DNA of 64,000 nucleotides from NCBI GenBank assembly GCA_009792885.1, contig WMCF01000066.1:2979891-3043890 (forward strand), in the 5' to 3' direction. Below, in pieces: positions 1-12,899 of this stretch (its first letter is position 1; each line of letters opens with the position of its first letter). The notes under the pieces are model-generated. The model saw only the letters and a program-made list of their open reading frames with translations, was not told where the DNA came from and did no database searches. Source of the stretch: Eremophila alpestris peregrina (lineage: Eukaryota > Chordata > Aves > Passeriformes > Alaudidae). A program made the translations under genes and the position numbers.

Positions 1-3000
1 AAAAAAGAGAAATCATGCGCATGCTGCTTGGGAAAAATGAGTGAGAGAGAGATGAAAAGATGGGATCTAAGTCTCTAAAAGCTGCAGAGACCTGCTATTG
101 ATTCTGGCTCGGGAAGAAGGGGCCTGAACAAGAGCTGGTGTGTTGTTAAGTGCACTTATCTCCTCTTGTTAGATGGCAGAACGGGGCCAGATGGACGGGG
201 TCCTAATTCCTGTCAAGAATCATTACCCGCCGCATGCTGGATGAGGCACCTCCAAAGATGTGCTGTGAGCCCTGGGAAACGTGGCAGCACCAGGAGGTCG
301 GGACCCCACAATATCCCTGGACAACCCATGCCAGTGCTGGAGCACCACTCTCCTGAAAGAAGCTTTTCTTACATTTAAAGAGAATTTCTTGCACTTTGAT
401 TGCGCTCATTGCCCTCTCTGGGCACTCCTGAAAAGAGCCCAGAGCCCTGAGCACCCCCAGGTGCTCCCAGCCACCCCCCAAAACACCACCACCCTCCAGA
501 GCACCCCATCTCCTGGGAGGAATCCCCATGGGAAGGAGGATGGTGGGAAAAGACAGTGAGGGAGTTTGCTCCCCTCCTCAGCTGTCAGGAGGATGAGCCA
601 GCGCCAGGAGTGATGAAACATGAGATACCCTCACACAGATCTTTGATCACAGTAATTATCCATTGTTGTCATGTACAAAACATGATCTCCACGCAGGCAT
701 CAAGTTCCTCCTGTGCCACCCCCATCCCCTCACGCCCCACTGCTCCAGGCTCCCCATCCCACCCTCTCCAAAGGGGTCAGGGCAGAATTCCCTTCTCCTA
801 GTCAATGGGCTGAAAGCAAAGAGTTTCTTGTTTGCCTGGCTTTGATCAAAAATGATTGAATGTCAGGGAAAGAGTGGGGGGAAAAGAAAGAAAACAGGGC
901 AGAAATGATGCATCCTGATCCACAAGCAGGAGACGGTTCAAGGATGAATCCAGGCATCTCTCACTGGCTGTGTGCCTCTGGGGGTTGGGTTTTCTCTTGG
1001 TTTTTGCATTTTTTTTTTTTTTTTTTAAGAATGAGAGAGAAAGAAAACATTTTTTAAGCTTTGCTTCTTTTCATTTTTCTCCGAGTTCAGTAGCTTTCCT
1101 CGTCAAGCCTGTGTAGCTCAGGTAAGAACAGAGGGCTCCAGATTAAAGAGCAACACGGCAGCCAAGCAGAAGCCGTCAAGATAACAGAGAGGACAGAGTC
1201 AGGAAAGACAAAGGAGAGAAGTCTGCTTTCTGCAAGATTCCCGCTCTCAGCTTTTGTGGAGATTACTCCACAAACAGGGATCAAGCTGCACATTTTAGAC
1301 TCCAATCCCGGATGCGGGGTTCCAGGAGAATGATCAGCATCAGGAGCCCTGGCCTCAGCATCAGGGCTCTGACAGACATTTCATCCAGCCTGGATTTTTA
1401 TAGATGCCTGGGTGGGTGGACAGACAGACAGCACGCCAGACTGACAGCTCAAAATACCTCTCTGCACGAGCGTGGGTAGCAACCAAGCGTGGAGCCTCCT
1501 GCCAGAGCATCTCACGTGCTGGCAAAAAACCCAGCCCTGCAGCTCATCCCAGCCCTCACGCCTCTCCCAGGGCACCCAGGGACACAGGGTTGGGAGGAAA
1601 ATTGGTTCCACCACTCCAGGTCCCAACAAGAGCCCACCAGCTGCGTCCTGCAACATCTCCCACTGCAGCTCCTGCAGCCACATGATGCAATATTCCCTCT
1701 CCTGCCTCAGCTTTGGGGTGTCCAACCCCAGCGCTTCTCCCTGGGACCAAAAGCAATCTGCAGTGTGGGAGAGGATTTGCTCAGAGCCAGGAAAGGCAGG
1801 CACCCCCCAGAGCAAGGGCCCAGCAGGGCCCACATCTCCTGTGACAATGACTCCAGCAATGACATTCTCCGAGAGTCCCGAGAGGTTCCCCAGGGAAGCC
1901 TTCCCTACTGGCTTGTTTATAGATCTATTCTTAGCTCCACTTGGACTCACTGCAGAAGCAGCAAGGAGCCTTTCATCCCGTGACCCCGAAGTACCTCAAA
2001 GAATATGAGCCGAGCCTTGTGGAGAGGAAATATTGTCCTCTGTGTTTGACAGAGGGGTCAGCAGACGTGTGAGGGCAGGCAGACAGGCTGCAGGAGGAGC
2101 AGGGAATAGCAAACAGGCAGGAGAGGCTTTGGATGTGCACAGGGCAAGAGGCAGCCCAGGGACACCACGGGCAAGATAAGCTCATGAGGTGCATCCAAAA
2201 TTGGATGGACTGGGGGGGGCTTAAAGGATGGAGAGCAGGGACAAAACTCCAGCTGGAGACCCGGGGCTTGTCCAGGGATGAGGGAGGTGCCTCTTCCCTT
2301 CCAGCAGGAGCATTCTGGGGGTCTGTCTGCTCCCACAAACCCACTGCCCTCTGCTTAAGGCACGGGGAGGTGGGAAATATGTGGCCAAAACCCCGTTTAC
2401 AGCAGAGCAGCAGAAGGAAGGCTGGGTGGTCACAAACTCCATGCAAACAGCCCCATCCTTGGGATGCTCCCAGGAAAAGGCCATCCTGGAGGTTGTTGTT
2501 GTGAAGAAGCCACCAAACCACTGTGTTCTCACTCTGCCCTTTAATGGCAACAACTTTATTTCTTTTATTTTTTTTTTAATCATGCTGGAATGGTGCTCTC
2601 CCAGCTGCAGGGCCCTGTCCCAGATGTGTGATGGGAACATCTCCCATTAAAGACAGAAGATGCTCATTGTTGCGTGGCACCCCTAATTTGGGGAGGCAGA
2701 GCAGGTGCTGGGAGAGGGGGCACTGCACCCTCACACAGCACAGAAAGTCTTTTCCATATGCTGCCTGATCAGTTATATCAGTTTCTTAAAATGCTATTGC
2801 ACAGATATTTCAGAGGCATCCTGCAGGACCATCTGGTATGTTATATATTGCACAGAGCCCGGCCAATTCTCGGATCCTGTAATTTTATCTCCTCCATTTC
2901 ATATGCGGCGCAGGCATTTCGCAAGGCGACGGGGAACGGGGATTTGTGGAGCGATGGAGAACACACAAACCAAAAAGCAAGGCCCAAAACCGAGAGGCAC

Positions 3001-3300
3001 TGGCAGCTCCCGCCCATCCCAGGTGCTGGAGGGGAGTTTTGGGGCTGCACGGGGATGTTTGGGGTCACCCAGCTCTGCTGCATTGCTCAGGGCAGAGCAC
3101 AGCTCTCTCCATCCCTCCCAGTTCCTCCCTGCCTCCGCCAGCAGCGCTGCGGGGTGGAGAGACGCCTCCAGCTCCTCACAGATGTCCTTTTCCCTGCCTC
3201 CCCCAGCTTTTCCAGGCAGCACCATGGTCCCCACATTCCCCATGGAAGCAATGAGCTGCACTCCAGCACGTCTCCTGTGCAAGCCCAATGTCCTCCTGGG
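1..3300. other. Non-coding stretch, no gene recognised
   Basis: No recognisable gene or interspersed repeat was seen. Open frames here (up to about 190 codons at 1381-1950 minus) overlap one another on both strands, have compositions unlike conserved proteins and lack domains I recognise. An 18-nt T run lies at 1009-1026. An AT-rich, CpG-containing patch at about 2750-2930 could be a conserved element, but nothing in it is diagnostic. Confidence 0.6.
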
Positions 3301-3551
3301 AATCACAGAATCACCAGGTTGGGAGAGATCTCCAAGATCGAGTCCAACCCAACCCTAACACCTCAATTAAACCATGGCACTGAGTGCCACATCCAGTCTT
3401 TCCTTAAACACATCCAGGGATGGTGACTCCAGCACCTCCCCAGGCAGAACATTCCAGTACTTAATTATTCTTCCTGTGAAAAACTTTTTCCTAATATCCA
3501 ACCTGTATTTCCCTTGGTGCAGCTTGAGACTGTGTCCTCTCGTTCTGTCAG
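3301..3551 (-). mobile_element. CR1 LINE 3'-end fragment, antisense
   Basis: Read on the minus strand this is a 5'-truncated CR1 retrotransposon. It holds the non-coding tail of the element, running from the stretch corresponding to 'ACAGAACGAGAGGACACAG' through 'GGATATTAGGAAAAAGTTTTT' like sequence to the terminal 'CCAACCTGGTGATTCTGTGA' motif, whose complement opens the feature at 3301. CR1 is the dominant LINE of birds and inserts as short 3' pieces without a poly-A tail. No reverse-transcriptase frame remains. Its 5' side nearly abuts a second CR1 fragment in the opposite orientation (3628-3763). The 5' boundary is approximate. Confidence 0.9.
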
Positions 3552-3627
3552 GAGGGGATTCTGCAGCTCCATGATGGAACCATCCCTGCCATTATTGCTT
3601 TTTCCACAGAGAATGTGTATGCTGACC

Positions 3628-3763
3628 TCTGGAAGTGTCCAAGGCCAGGCTGGATGGGATTTAGAGCAACCTGGGCTGGTGGGAGGTGTCCCTGCCCATG
3701 GCAGGGGGTTGGAATGAGATGAGATGAGATTTAAGGTCCCTTCCAACCCCAACCATTCTGTGA
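3628..3763 (+). mobile_element. CR1 LINE 3'-end fragment, sense
   Basis: This is a short sense-strand CR1 tail. It contains the typical 'GGAAGTGTCCAAGGCCAGG' block, 'CCTGCCCATGGCAGGGGGT', then 'TTTAAGGTCCCTTCCAACC' and the terminal 'ATTCTGTGA'. It belongs to a different CR1 subfamily from its antisense neighbour at 3301-3551, judged by sequence differences in the shared tail. A small local expansion of GATGA pentamers (about 3716-3731) sits where most CR1 copies have a single ATGAGATGATC-like stretch. No coding remnant is present. Confidence 0.88.
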
Positions 3764-6589
3764 GGGCCATGAATTATTGTGCACATCAGCACAAACCATC
3801 TCTGCTATGTGGGGAGAGCAGTGACAAGCCTGGACAAGCATAAATTCCCAGGTTATCCCCATGGATAGCTCTGTGCTGCAAGAGCAGGGAAAAGGCCAAA
3901 AATAACCCCTGAGGCTATTGCAAAAATTAGACTGGAGCAGGTGGGCAGAGCAGAATGGAGAAAGCCCCGTCCTCCCAGAGCTACAAACTTCTGATTTTTA
4001 AAGTGAGTGCTCCCAACTCATCCATCACACACTGACACCACTTTATCAACTCTTTCTCAACTGACAGCAAAGTTTGGTGCTGCTCCACTCAATTTCTTCT
4101 GATTTCATTAGGAAAAGAGACGTTAAAGAGGCAGAAATGTTCTGATTTCCTGTGTTTTGCTGGCTCCCTCCTCTGGCACTTGGAAATATTTTTATTTTGT
4201 AATGGGTTTGGCCGTGAAATAATTAGAAATATGCCCTGTGTTCTCCTTGGAGCTGCTTTTCAGGATGAGCAAATCCTGCTCTGACTGATCAGAGGACCTG
4301 TTTTTAAAAGCTTTTTATATCCTTGCTATGATAATTAAAAGGAAAAAGAGAATTGACCATAAATAATACCCTTGCCACTGCCTAATATTTAAAAAGTCAA
4401 ATATACTTTGAAAAAAAACCACTGTCAAGCAGAATTAGCAGCACTTAAGCACATCCATGTCCCATTGCTTAAGGAAGTGCAAGAACCTCAGAGACAACCC
4501 CTTGAGTGTTTCCTACCTGGAAGGGTCTTCCTGACCACCATTAATATAACATCAATGTAAATCTGGAAGCCCCATGGCTGATTTTCCCCCAAAGGCACAT
4601 TTTGTGGCTTTATTTGTTTTTAAATAAAGGTATGACCCTCTCCTGTGGAGATGAGACAGAGCCTTCACAAAGGTTTTGGTGTCAGACATGAATTTCTGCT
4701 TTCAGTTGCATTTTATTCTTCTCTTAGCTCATTAATAAGCATTAATACTTTGTGTTCGTGGCATTTAATATTCTCCCCAGCACTTCAGTTTTGCTTTTGA
4801 AAGGGACACTTTCAAAAGGCTTTTTAAACATTATTTAGTTATTGTTCATGAAATAGTCCTGACAGAAAACAACATTTCCATTCTGGTTTAAAACTTGTAA
4901 ACAACCTTTCCCCTTTCTCAAGAAATAAAATGTGTTTATCCATCTACCAAATCCCACTCAGTGGAAAGCTACAGGGAGCCTGTTAACTCCAGGAGCTCAG
5001 GGTGGGAGGTGTTGGAAAATAATAAATAATAATGCCACTTTCTCCATCTTTACTCTAAAGTTTAAGGACTCTTGGCACCTCTACCCAGCAGATAAAAACA
5101 GCTTTCATGTTAAAACATATGCTTGGATTAAGGACATTCACCTTTTTTTCCCCGGGTGTGCAACACCTGAATAACCTAATTGAAGGTTCTCTGCTATAGG
5201 CCACGTCATTTAAACAGGTAATTAACAGCAGAAGCAAGTTCTGCTCCCAAAAGGAGCTGAGGGTCTCATGGCAAAAGCATGTGAGTGTCCTCTTCCCTTC
5301 CTCAAAGGAAAATCTGAGCCCTCCAGAGTGGGGATGAAGAAGGAAAGGGAGGATTTCAGAGAAGGAGGAGGGAAGTGTGGCCAGCACAGGGAGGAAGCTG
5401 CTACTCCAAAATCACCAGAGCCCCTCAAAGGCTGCTCCCTCCTTCCCCAGCACAGAGCCCTTCCCAGCTGGAGAGTTCCCCCTGCCCGTCCATCACTCCC
5501 CACCCTGCTCTGGAACACTCAGCCAGCTCCAGGCTACATAAATATTGACAAGGTGCATTCTTAAATAAATAGCTCTGCTCCAGCAGTCGATATTGACCAC
5601 TCGGAGAAGGCAAAACAAAAAGGCCTGGGGGACAGGGGGTTTCATCCAGTCCCAAATTGGATAAGCACAGGCACAGCCAAGGCACTGGGGGTGGCCCTTT
5701 GTTCATGTCCTGACACCAGCTGGGACACGAGGAGGGAAAGAAAAGCCCTGGAGAGACAAGGAGGTGAAATCTTTGCTTGGGAATGATGTCTTGACAAGAC
5801 ATTTGTTTTTATGGTTCCGCTGCCTTCTGGTCAAGTAACTTGAAAATTCGATAGTGTGAGTGGAGAACTGGGGCAAGGGAGGAGGAGGGAGGCAGCGTGC
5901 TCCTCTGGGGACAATCCATCACAGAGGCAAGGCTGCCAAATCACCCTGGAGCTGCCCAAGTGTGTTTATGGAAGAGATTAGAGAGCTCCTTCTGGGGATC
6001 AAAGAAAAGCTGTCCCCCAGGAACATGCTGCCTTCAACTCCCAAATTCCCAGAGGACTCCTTTAGCAGCATCTCCCACAAATATTTTCTTTGGGAGGGTC
6101 ACAATCCCATGAGCCTCATTAAGGACGTTGAAAGGAAACAATACTTAATTTGAGGGAACCACGCTTCATCTGCTTTTAAGTCAAAATTCCACGTGGGTGC
6201 CAGCGTTGGGTTATTTGGATGCAAAGCCTCGAGTCTCAATTTCTAACCCAACAGGTATCCACTGGTGCATCCCCAGCGCCCTGTGCTGTAATTAAACTGG
6301 AAATTATCATTCCGAGTCACAGCCCTTGTGCAGCCAATGGCATCCATCTCTCTGATATCAACCCATAAAAAAATAATAACTACAACTGGAGCTTGCTGGA
6401 GGAAATGAGCGTTGCAAGTCGTGGGGTTTGGATCACAAGAGTTCAAACCCACCAGTGGCAGGAACCTTGCAAGTCCTGGCCCCTGGTAATGGGAACTTGC
6501 CTATTCCATGAACTCCAAAAGCAATCCAAAGGAGAATCGTTCTTCATAATTGTTTTTCAACTTCTCCTCCAGCTGGAGGAATAATGACT

Positions 6590-6900
6590 GCACAATTCTC
6601 TTAACAACATGATCATAATCTATCAGCTCTATGAACTATAGAATGAACCCAAAGAGATAATTGGTGCAGGCACTGAATGATAAACATGTCAAGATTATGA
6701 TTTCTTTGCTTAAAAATGAAACGAAGATATGATTGGAAATGCCATGCTTGGGGAGTATGAGCAATATTCCCATGCTCCATCATCTAAATTAGTTTATAAT
6801 TTGCATACACTAGTATTTTTAGGCATTGTTCGAAGGCAGGGGAGCTGTAAAACATTAAGATCCAAACATCATCAGACTCTGTCCTTCAATGGCACCTTCC
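6590..6900. promoter_or_regulatory. Candidate conserved non-coding block
   Basis: This is an AT-rich, repeat-free block with many homeodomain- and POU-like words (ATGATCATAATC, ATAATTGG, AATTTGCATAC) and no simple repeats. It differs sharply from the neutral G/C-rich sequence on either side. That pattern is typical of vertebrate non-coding enhancers near developmental genes. The call rests only on composition and motif density, and cross-species alignment would decide it. It has no sustained reading frame in common between strands. Confidence 0.35.
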
Positions 6901-9900
6901 CAGTAAAGACCTCGCCGTGCATCAGGAGGTCCCATTACTGCAGGAGCAGCTGCAGAGGTGCAGCTCTGCCGGAGTCTCAGGGGGTTTATCACCTCCTTCC
7001 ACAAGGGTTTTACAGCCCCAGAGACTTGCTGGGAGCACGAGGTGTGCAGCAGCCAGCTCAGCAGGCAATGAATTTTAGTGCTGCACCTTCCTGCCTGCCG
7101 GCTCCCGACGCTCCCAGAGGGACGACAAACCCAGGCTGACATTCAGCTCGTAACAAACTTCAGCCACAGCAAGATTCTCCTGATTTCCATGGTTTATACA
7201 AGAGCCTGTGAGGTTGCCAGCCCAGGGTGCTTTGTTGGGTTAAACAAGAGACAAAAGCACAGACACCCCAAGCTGTGTTTGCAGAGATGGAAGGAGCTTC
7301 TGTCTCCCCTCTTTCCCTGAACACACCCTCACTGTTTTAGCAGCAATGCCAATGAAAAAGGGAAGGGAAAAAGGCATCTCCAAAAGCCTGGGGAGGGGAT
7401 GTTTAACCCCCAAATCCAATGCACACCCTCATCCCGTGCAAAGATGCCCCACATCCCACAAAACGCCCTGTTTTCCCTGCCCACAGCACCTTCTGCAGCT
7501 CCCTGGCACTCCCCGGAGAGCACCAAGTGGAAACAGAGCCTGCTGAACCATGAAAGAGCAACTAACAGGTCCCTGTGCCTGTGACTGCTCCTGTCGCTGC
7601 CTGCAAACCCCTCGGGGCTCCCTGGGAGCAGGGAGGAGGGGGTGGGAGGCAGAGCCAGGCTGGCTGCTCGTTCCATATGGCCCCCATTAGCCTGCTACTG
7701 GGATGGCAGTGACAGCGTGGCACAAACCAGCTGCCTGCCAGCTGTGGAGGCATGGCCCCACTGGGACAGCTCCTGCTCCAAAGGGGATGGGGAGGAAGGA
7801 GAAAGAACCTTGGTGGTGCTTTGCTGCAGCCCCTCCCATGGATCCTCCCAAATCCCTGCACAGGGAGCGGAGCCTTGTCCCAAAAACCTGGCACAGCATC
7901 CCACACACAAAGGGATGGGAACCACAGAAAGGGACACCTCTGCTCTGGGACAGGCTCGGGAGCAAGGGGGGGAACACCAGTAAAGGGAGCTTGAAAAATG
8001 AAAGCACCAACTCCATCCTTTCTCTGCTGAAACAGAGTCCCTTAAAGCAAGTCTACTGAATTAAAGAGGAAACCCCAGAGAGGCTCCATGCTCATGAATA
8101 AATTCAATTTGCCATCTCATTTTTGAACTTATAAAAGCCAAGGCTCTCTAAACAAGAGACAAAGCCTCACACTGTGCCTCCAGGTACCTGAGATGAGCCC
8201 TCAAAGGGGCACCAGGGTCCTTGGGGTGCTCAAGAAACCCACCTCCAGGTCCTTTGTCCCATCTCAGAGCCCAAATCTTGGTGACCAAACCCAGTGGCAC
8301 AGAATTGGTCACCAGACACACAGTCAGGAGAGGAAGGGAATTTGAATTAAATCTTCCTATGGCATTATTTTTTATTCTGCTCGTATTAATATTATTATTA
8401 TTATTATTTGCTTGTATATTCCCCCTCCTTCCCTCCTGCTGCCTCATCTGGAATTGCAGAGACACAGCCCCTCTGCTTGGGCACTGCTCCCTCACCCACT
8501 GCCTGCCAACAAAACAAATCCACCTTTTAAACAACAGCAAACCAAAACCTGGTGTGATGGAGGTGCTGAACAGCAGCTGCCTGGCCGAAGTGACCAAGCA
8601 CCTCTGATTTTACAGGTTACAAAGCACCAGCAGCACCTCTCCAGTGGCACTCTGCAGGCAGGCACGGCTTGGCCCAGCTCCTCCCAGAATCCTGGATCTC
8701 ACACCCGAGGCTGCCTGCGGCCAGCAGCACCTGAGCAGGTTTCTAATGCAGCTGCAGTGCAGAGAGAGGAGCTCTGGCACACCCCGGGCATGGGGCCGTG
8801 GGATAATCACTGTCACTGCCCCTGCATCACCTGCCCAGCTCCTCCTGCAGTGCTCAGCACACTTGGGGAATCTGGGTTTGCAGCAGGAACAGGCCAGAAG
8901 CAAATCCAGACAGAGACTCCCTGGATTTTGCAGATCCCACCATGCTGAGCCCTGTAAACCCCAGGGTTTGTGGCTCTGGCAGCAGAAGGGACAACCAAAG
9001 TGATGTGATCACACCCTTCCCTCCTCAAACATCATCACTCCAGCCCTAGCAGTGGTACTAAAGGCTCCCTGATTTTTCCTGCATGTTGTTGCACGCTGTG
9101 TCCCTCGTGTGTTGGGAACACAGGCAGCACAGCCTGGCTCAGCACTCAAGTGCTTTAGGAACCCAAGCCAACTGAATTATGTGCTGTAATGTGTTCAAGA
9201 AACACTGACACACTTGTCAAACTCTTCACAATTCCTCCTTTCTCTTTCCCTTTTTATTTTTCAAATTTCTGCCTAGCTTTATAGATCATTGGATAACATT
9301 CAGAAAATCATGGGGATGATTTTCTTTTCTTTCCCCATCATTGCCATCAAATGAAGTTATTTGTGAATACATCTGCTGGAAACCGAACCAAACGAAACAT
9401 GACAAGTCTATTTTCACTGTTGGCAAGGCACTGAGGTGCTCACAGCCCCGTGTGTCATGCCTGGCTGCAGCACCAGGAAGCCACTTCCAGGGAATTTGGG
9501 AAGCAGGGTGTCCAGAGGGTGACCTCAAGAGGAGCTGGGATGGGGTTTTACACCAAGGGAAGAATTCTCTAATGGCAGAAGGCTCAGGAAGTCAAAATAC
9601 ACAGGAAAAAGCCATGCTCTCTGATAAAATACAGCGAGTTTTGGAGTTACAACATCCCAGTGCAACCTATTACTAAGTCATTAGCAGTAAAGTAATATTC
9701 TAATAGTTACCAATTTGACTAATAAGCCTCCAAGGCAAAGGAAATGCAAAGACAAAAGGCTCTGCCTGATGCACCAATTTATCATGGTGATAAACTCCTG
9801 AATCAGAGACAACCATGTTGAGGCTTGCTGAGGTTTGCTGAGGGAATCCTCTCCTTTCAGAGGAACACAGGTGCTCCTTCCATCTACCTGCTCCTCTGCA

Positions 9901-11499
9901 GCCATCTCCATCTGCATCTCAAACCTCCCAGGGTTACACAAAATAAAATTCCTTTCCTAGCATATCCCAGAGCCCAGGCACACCTTTCCCCAGCTAAACT
10001 GCAAGAGTCCTTCCCTCCACCAGCTGTGGCTGCAGATTCTTCCTGAAGAAGTGGTTCAAGGGCCAGGGGAGGCTCCTGGACTTCAGATTTCAGAGCCAAA
10101 CCCTGATGTTTTGCCAGGAGAATACACACAAAAGCCCAGCAAGGGGCACAGCCCAGGAAAGGGGAGCCAAACACTGACTTAGGCACACACCATGCCAAGC
10201 ATGGCCCTCTCTGGATTTAAAATCTTGATGCTTATGAAATCTCTTCCCAAGAGGATGCCTGGAATAAATTGTCATCTGATAATAGCTACCAGGTGGTGAG
10301 GGAAGGAAAAAACCAGACATGCACAGAATGTTTTGACTTCAAACTCATGTGGATTGTCAGAGAGGGAATGTATTTTGTGTCCCTTCCTCATGCCCACCTC
10401 CCCCTCCCCATTTTTACCCCCTCATGGACTTTTAAAAAATTAATTTGGCTTTCTTCAAGTGTTAGGCAGATTCCCTGGGGCAGTGGCTGAGGCCAGAGGC
10501 AGAGCCCAGAGCAAACCCCCACCACTCCTCAGAGGCTCAGGGGTGGCCAGCTTGGGGTCTCCTCTCTAATTAACTGAGTGGATGAAAAAAGCCCTGCACA
10601 GACATCCTGCTCCTCTCTCCTTCCCCCATCCTTCCCACCTCCTGCCCTATCCATCTGCCCCTTCCCACTCTGCTCCTCACTCCCCATCATACCTGTAACC
10701 TTTCCCATTAACACCTGCCCAGGCAGGGAAAACCCTTCCTGAGCTCAAAGCATCTGCTCCTCATCAATTTGCCACGGAGCTGCCTCAGCCTGGGGCGAGG
10801 AGCAGGCACAGAACTCCCTCTGCACCCGGGATGACATTTCCAGGGCAGAGGAGCAAAGGGCAATCCTCTCACCAGCTTCAGAGGCCAGGGAGAGGCAATG
10901 TCAGAGCTCCCTGCTGCATTTGGGGAATGCACATCCCTTTCTTCCTGCTCCAGGAGCCTGATGCTGCTCTGTGTGAGCCTGTGAAGGCACACACACACAG
11001 ATTACATCTTGTTCCTAGCAGGAAGAGATATTGACTTGGAAAATATCAAAACCGCCTCTTAGCCTGCAGCACCCTCATCTCACGAAACAAAAAAAAAAAC
11101 AACAACCAAAAAAAAGATAGAGGTTGAATCAAAGAAGAAGAGACATTTCACTACACAGAATATCTGAGGTAATTTGGGTCTGTAATAAGGAGGCCAGCAC
11201 AGAGAGCAAGAAGGAATCTTAAATGGCATCTTGGAATTTTGGGGATCTCAACACGGCAGGAGGGAGTGCAGCAGGAGCTTCCAGGAGAGCTGTGTGGGAG
11301 GGGACATGGGCAGTGACAGCCAGGAGAGCATCAGCCTCTCCCCTGCACGAGTGGGAAGAGCTGCTCAGCTCCAGAACCACCCAGGCACTGCCTTGGGCAG
11401 GTCAGGAAAACCCAACATCCCAACGCCAGCCTTGGCTCTGCCTCCACAGCTCCATTCCTGCTGTGGCAGACACGACTCGAGGAAAAAAGAAAGTGGTCA

Positions 11500-11700
11500 C
11501 AGGCAGGCACTAATGATGAGTGCCAATCTAATAACACACATAATGCAGGCAGCTCCATTGCAAGTGTAATTGCAATCATAATGCAATCAATACCAATGGA
11601 AACACCGTATTTATACAGGGCCTTTCATCACTCACATGGAATGCAGTCAGTGCCAGTGCAAATATGCCAGCATCTGAAATAAAATATTTGCCACACATCT
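11500..11700. promoter_or_regulatory. Candidate enhancer with repeated TGCAAT motifs
   Basis: Within about 40 bases there are four ATTGCA/TGCAAT words, one forming the palindrome ATTGCAAT at 11569-11576, which is a C/EBP or PAR-bZIP half-site dimer. Nearby words include CTAATGATGAG and TAATGCA. The block is free of repeats and AT-richer than its surroundings. C/EBP-type binding to ATTGCAAT is established. That this block is a functional enhancer is inference. Confidence 0.33.
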
Positions 11701-12715
11701 CGTGTACATGCAGACCAAACACTGCATTCGGGAGAGCCCTGGGATGTTGGAGGCTTTGGGAAGTTTCTGGGCATCTGACAAAATCAGGAAAAACAAAATA
11801 AAAATCCCGGGTCCAGCTGTACTTTGGGAAATAATAAAACCTCCATTCACATTGAATTCTCCTTAGCTTAAGTCACGATTTCCACATTGCTCTGCCTGTC
11901 AGCTCCCTGCCCTGGCACAGTGCTGTGGTCAGGCAGTCATTAACCTCCTGACGGGGAGAAAATGGGGAGAAACGCTGCTGGCTGCCAGCAGCATCCAAAT
12001 CCTCCCCACAAGGGCTGCACCAGAGACCTGTGGTGCTGCTTCATCCAGTGATGGGCAAGCACCTGAGCTTGGTTCCCTGCTGACATCCCTGTAGACACCT
12101 GTGACTGCTTCCATTAAGATCAAGCAGCTGAAGGACTCTGACATTTGGGAAAGCACAGCATTCCCAACACTCTGGAGCCTGGCAGTGCTGGGAGAGCAGA
12201 AAAAACCATCCTGCCCTCACTCACCATCCCTTCTGCCCTCTGAATCTGATCCACACAGTCCATCACTGGGTCTTGACACATTTAATGTCTCAGTAAAGAA
12301 AAACATGATGTGTTGATGCTCCTGTAAAGCTCTGACAACTGACAGCCTAATGGCTTCTTATTTTTTCCCAGCTGCAGTTTAGAAAATGAAATAAATTTAG
12401 GTCCTTAAGGAGGCTGGCTGCTCCGTGAGTAACGTGTTTGCTGTGATCCCAGGCACCAGCTCTGGAGCAAGGAGCAGGGAGCAAGGCTGGAGAAGGGAAG
12501 GATGAGGGGTGGAAGTGGATGGAGGAGTTGCTCAGGACTAATTTAGGCATCCAAATCCGCCTGGGGTGTCCTTTGCTTCTGTTTGCGGAAGGCAAGAGCA
12601 GCACCTAAAACTCCAGCTGGGAGTGATGCTGCTGTCCTGCCCTGGGAGTGATGGGTGGGGAAATGGGATCCATCCTGTTAGGGTGGATTTTAGGATGGGT
12701 TTTTCCCCAGATTGT

Positions 12716-12899
12716 GCTGGGGCACTGCCCAGGCTCCCCAGGGAATGGGCACGGCCCCGAGGCTGCCAGAGCTCCAGGAGGGTTTGGACAACTCTCCCAG
12801 AGACAGGGTGGGGTTGTTGGGGTGTCTGTGCAGGGTCAGGAGCTGGACTGGATGATCCCCGTGGTCCCTTCCAGCTGAGGATTCTCTGTGATTCTCTGA
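12716..12899 (+). mobile_element. CR1 LINE 3'-end fragment, diverged
   Basis: This is a sense-strand CR1 tail with the blocks 'GCCCAGGCTCCCCAGGGA', 'GGGTTTGGACAACTCTC', 'GGGTCAGGAGCTGGACT', 'GGATGATCC' and a terminal 'GATTCTCTGTGATTCTCTGA' repeat of the 8-bp CR1 3' microsatellite. It is 5'-truncated and has no coding remnant. The start is approximate. The subfamily looks different from the copies at 3301 and 3628, resembling the avian CR1 group that ends with the GGAGCTGGACTGGATGATCC tail. Confidence 0.8.

Larger units (their letters stand above)
3764..12715. other. Long non-coding stretch with candidate conserved blocks
   Basis: No gene is supported across about 9 kb. Short AT-rich unique blocks suggest regulatory DNA. 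These include 4000-4960 (poor in frames, TAATTA-like sites), 6590-6900 and 11500-11700, the last two listed separately. An ATT-rich run lies at 8385-8408, and A-rich simple sequence at 11086-11116. The rest is mixed GC-rich and neutral sequence in which both strands give short overlapping frames of no recognisable family. Confidence 0.55.

Noticed and set aside
1381..1950. Minus-strand frame of 189 codons
   Set aside because: Opposed by plus-strand frames of similar length, no domain, and no promoter or splice context.
2674..3426. Plus-strand frame of 250 codons
   Set aside because: Its right end lies inside the antisense CR1 copy and the rest has no recognisable family, so it is a chance frame.
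6430..6470. tRNA T-arm-like sequence GAGTTCAAACCC
   Set aside because: No matching acceptor, D-arm or anticodon stem can be found around it.
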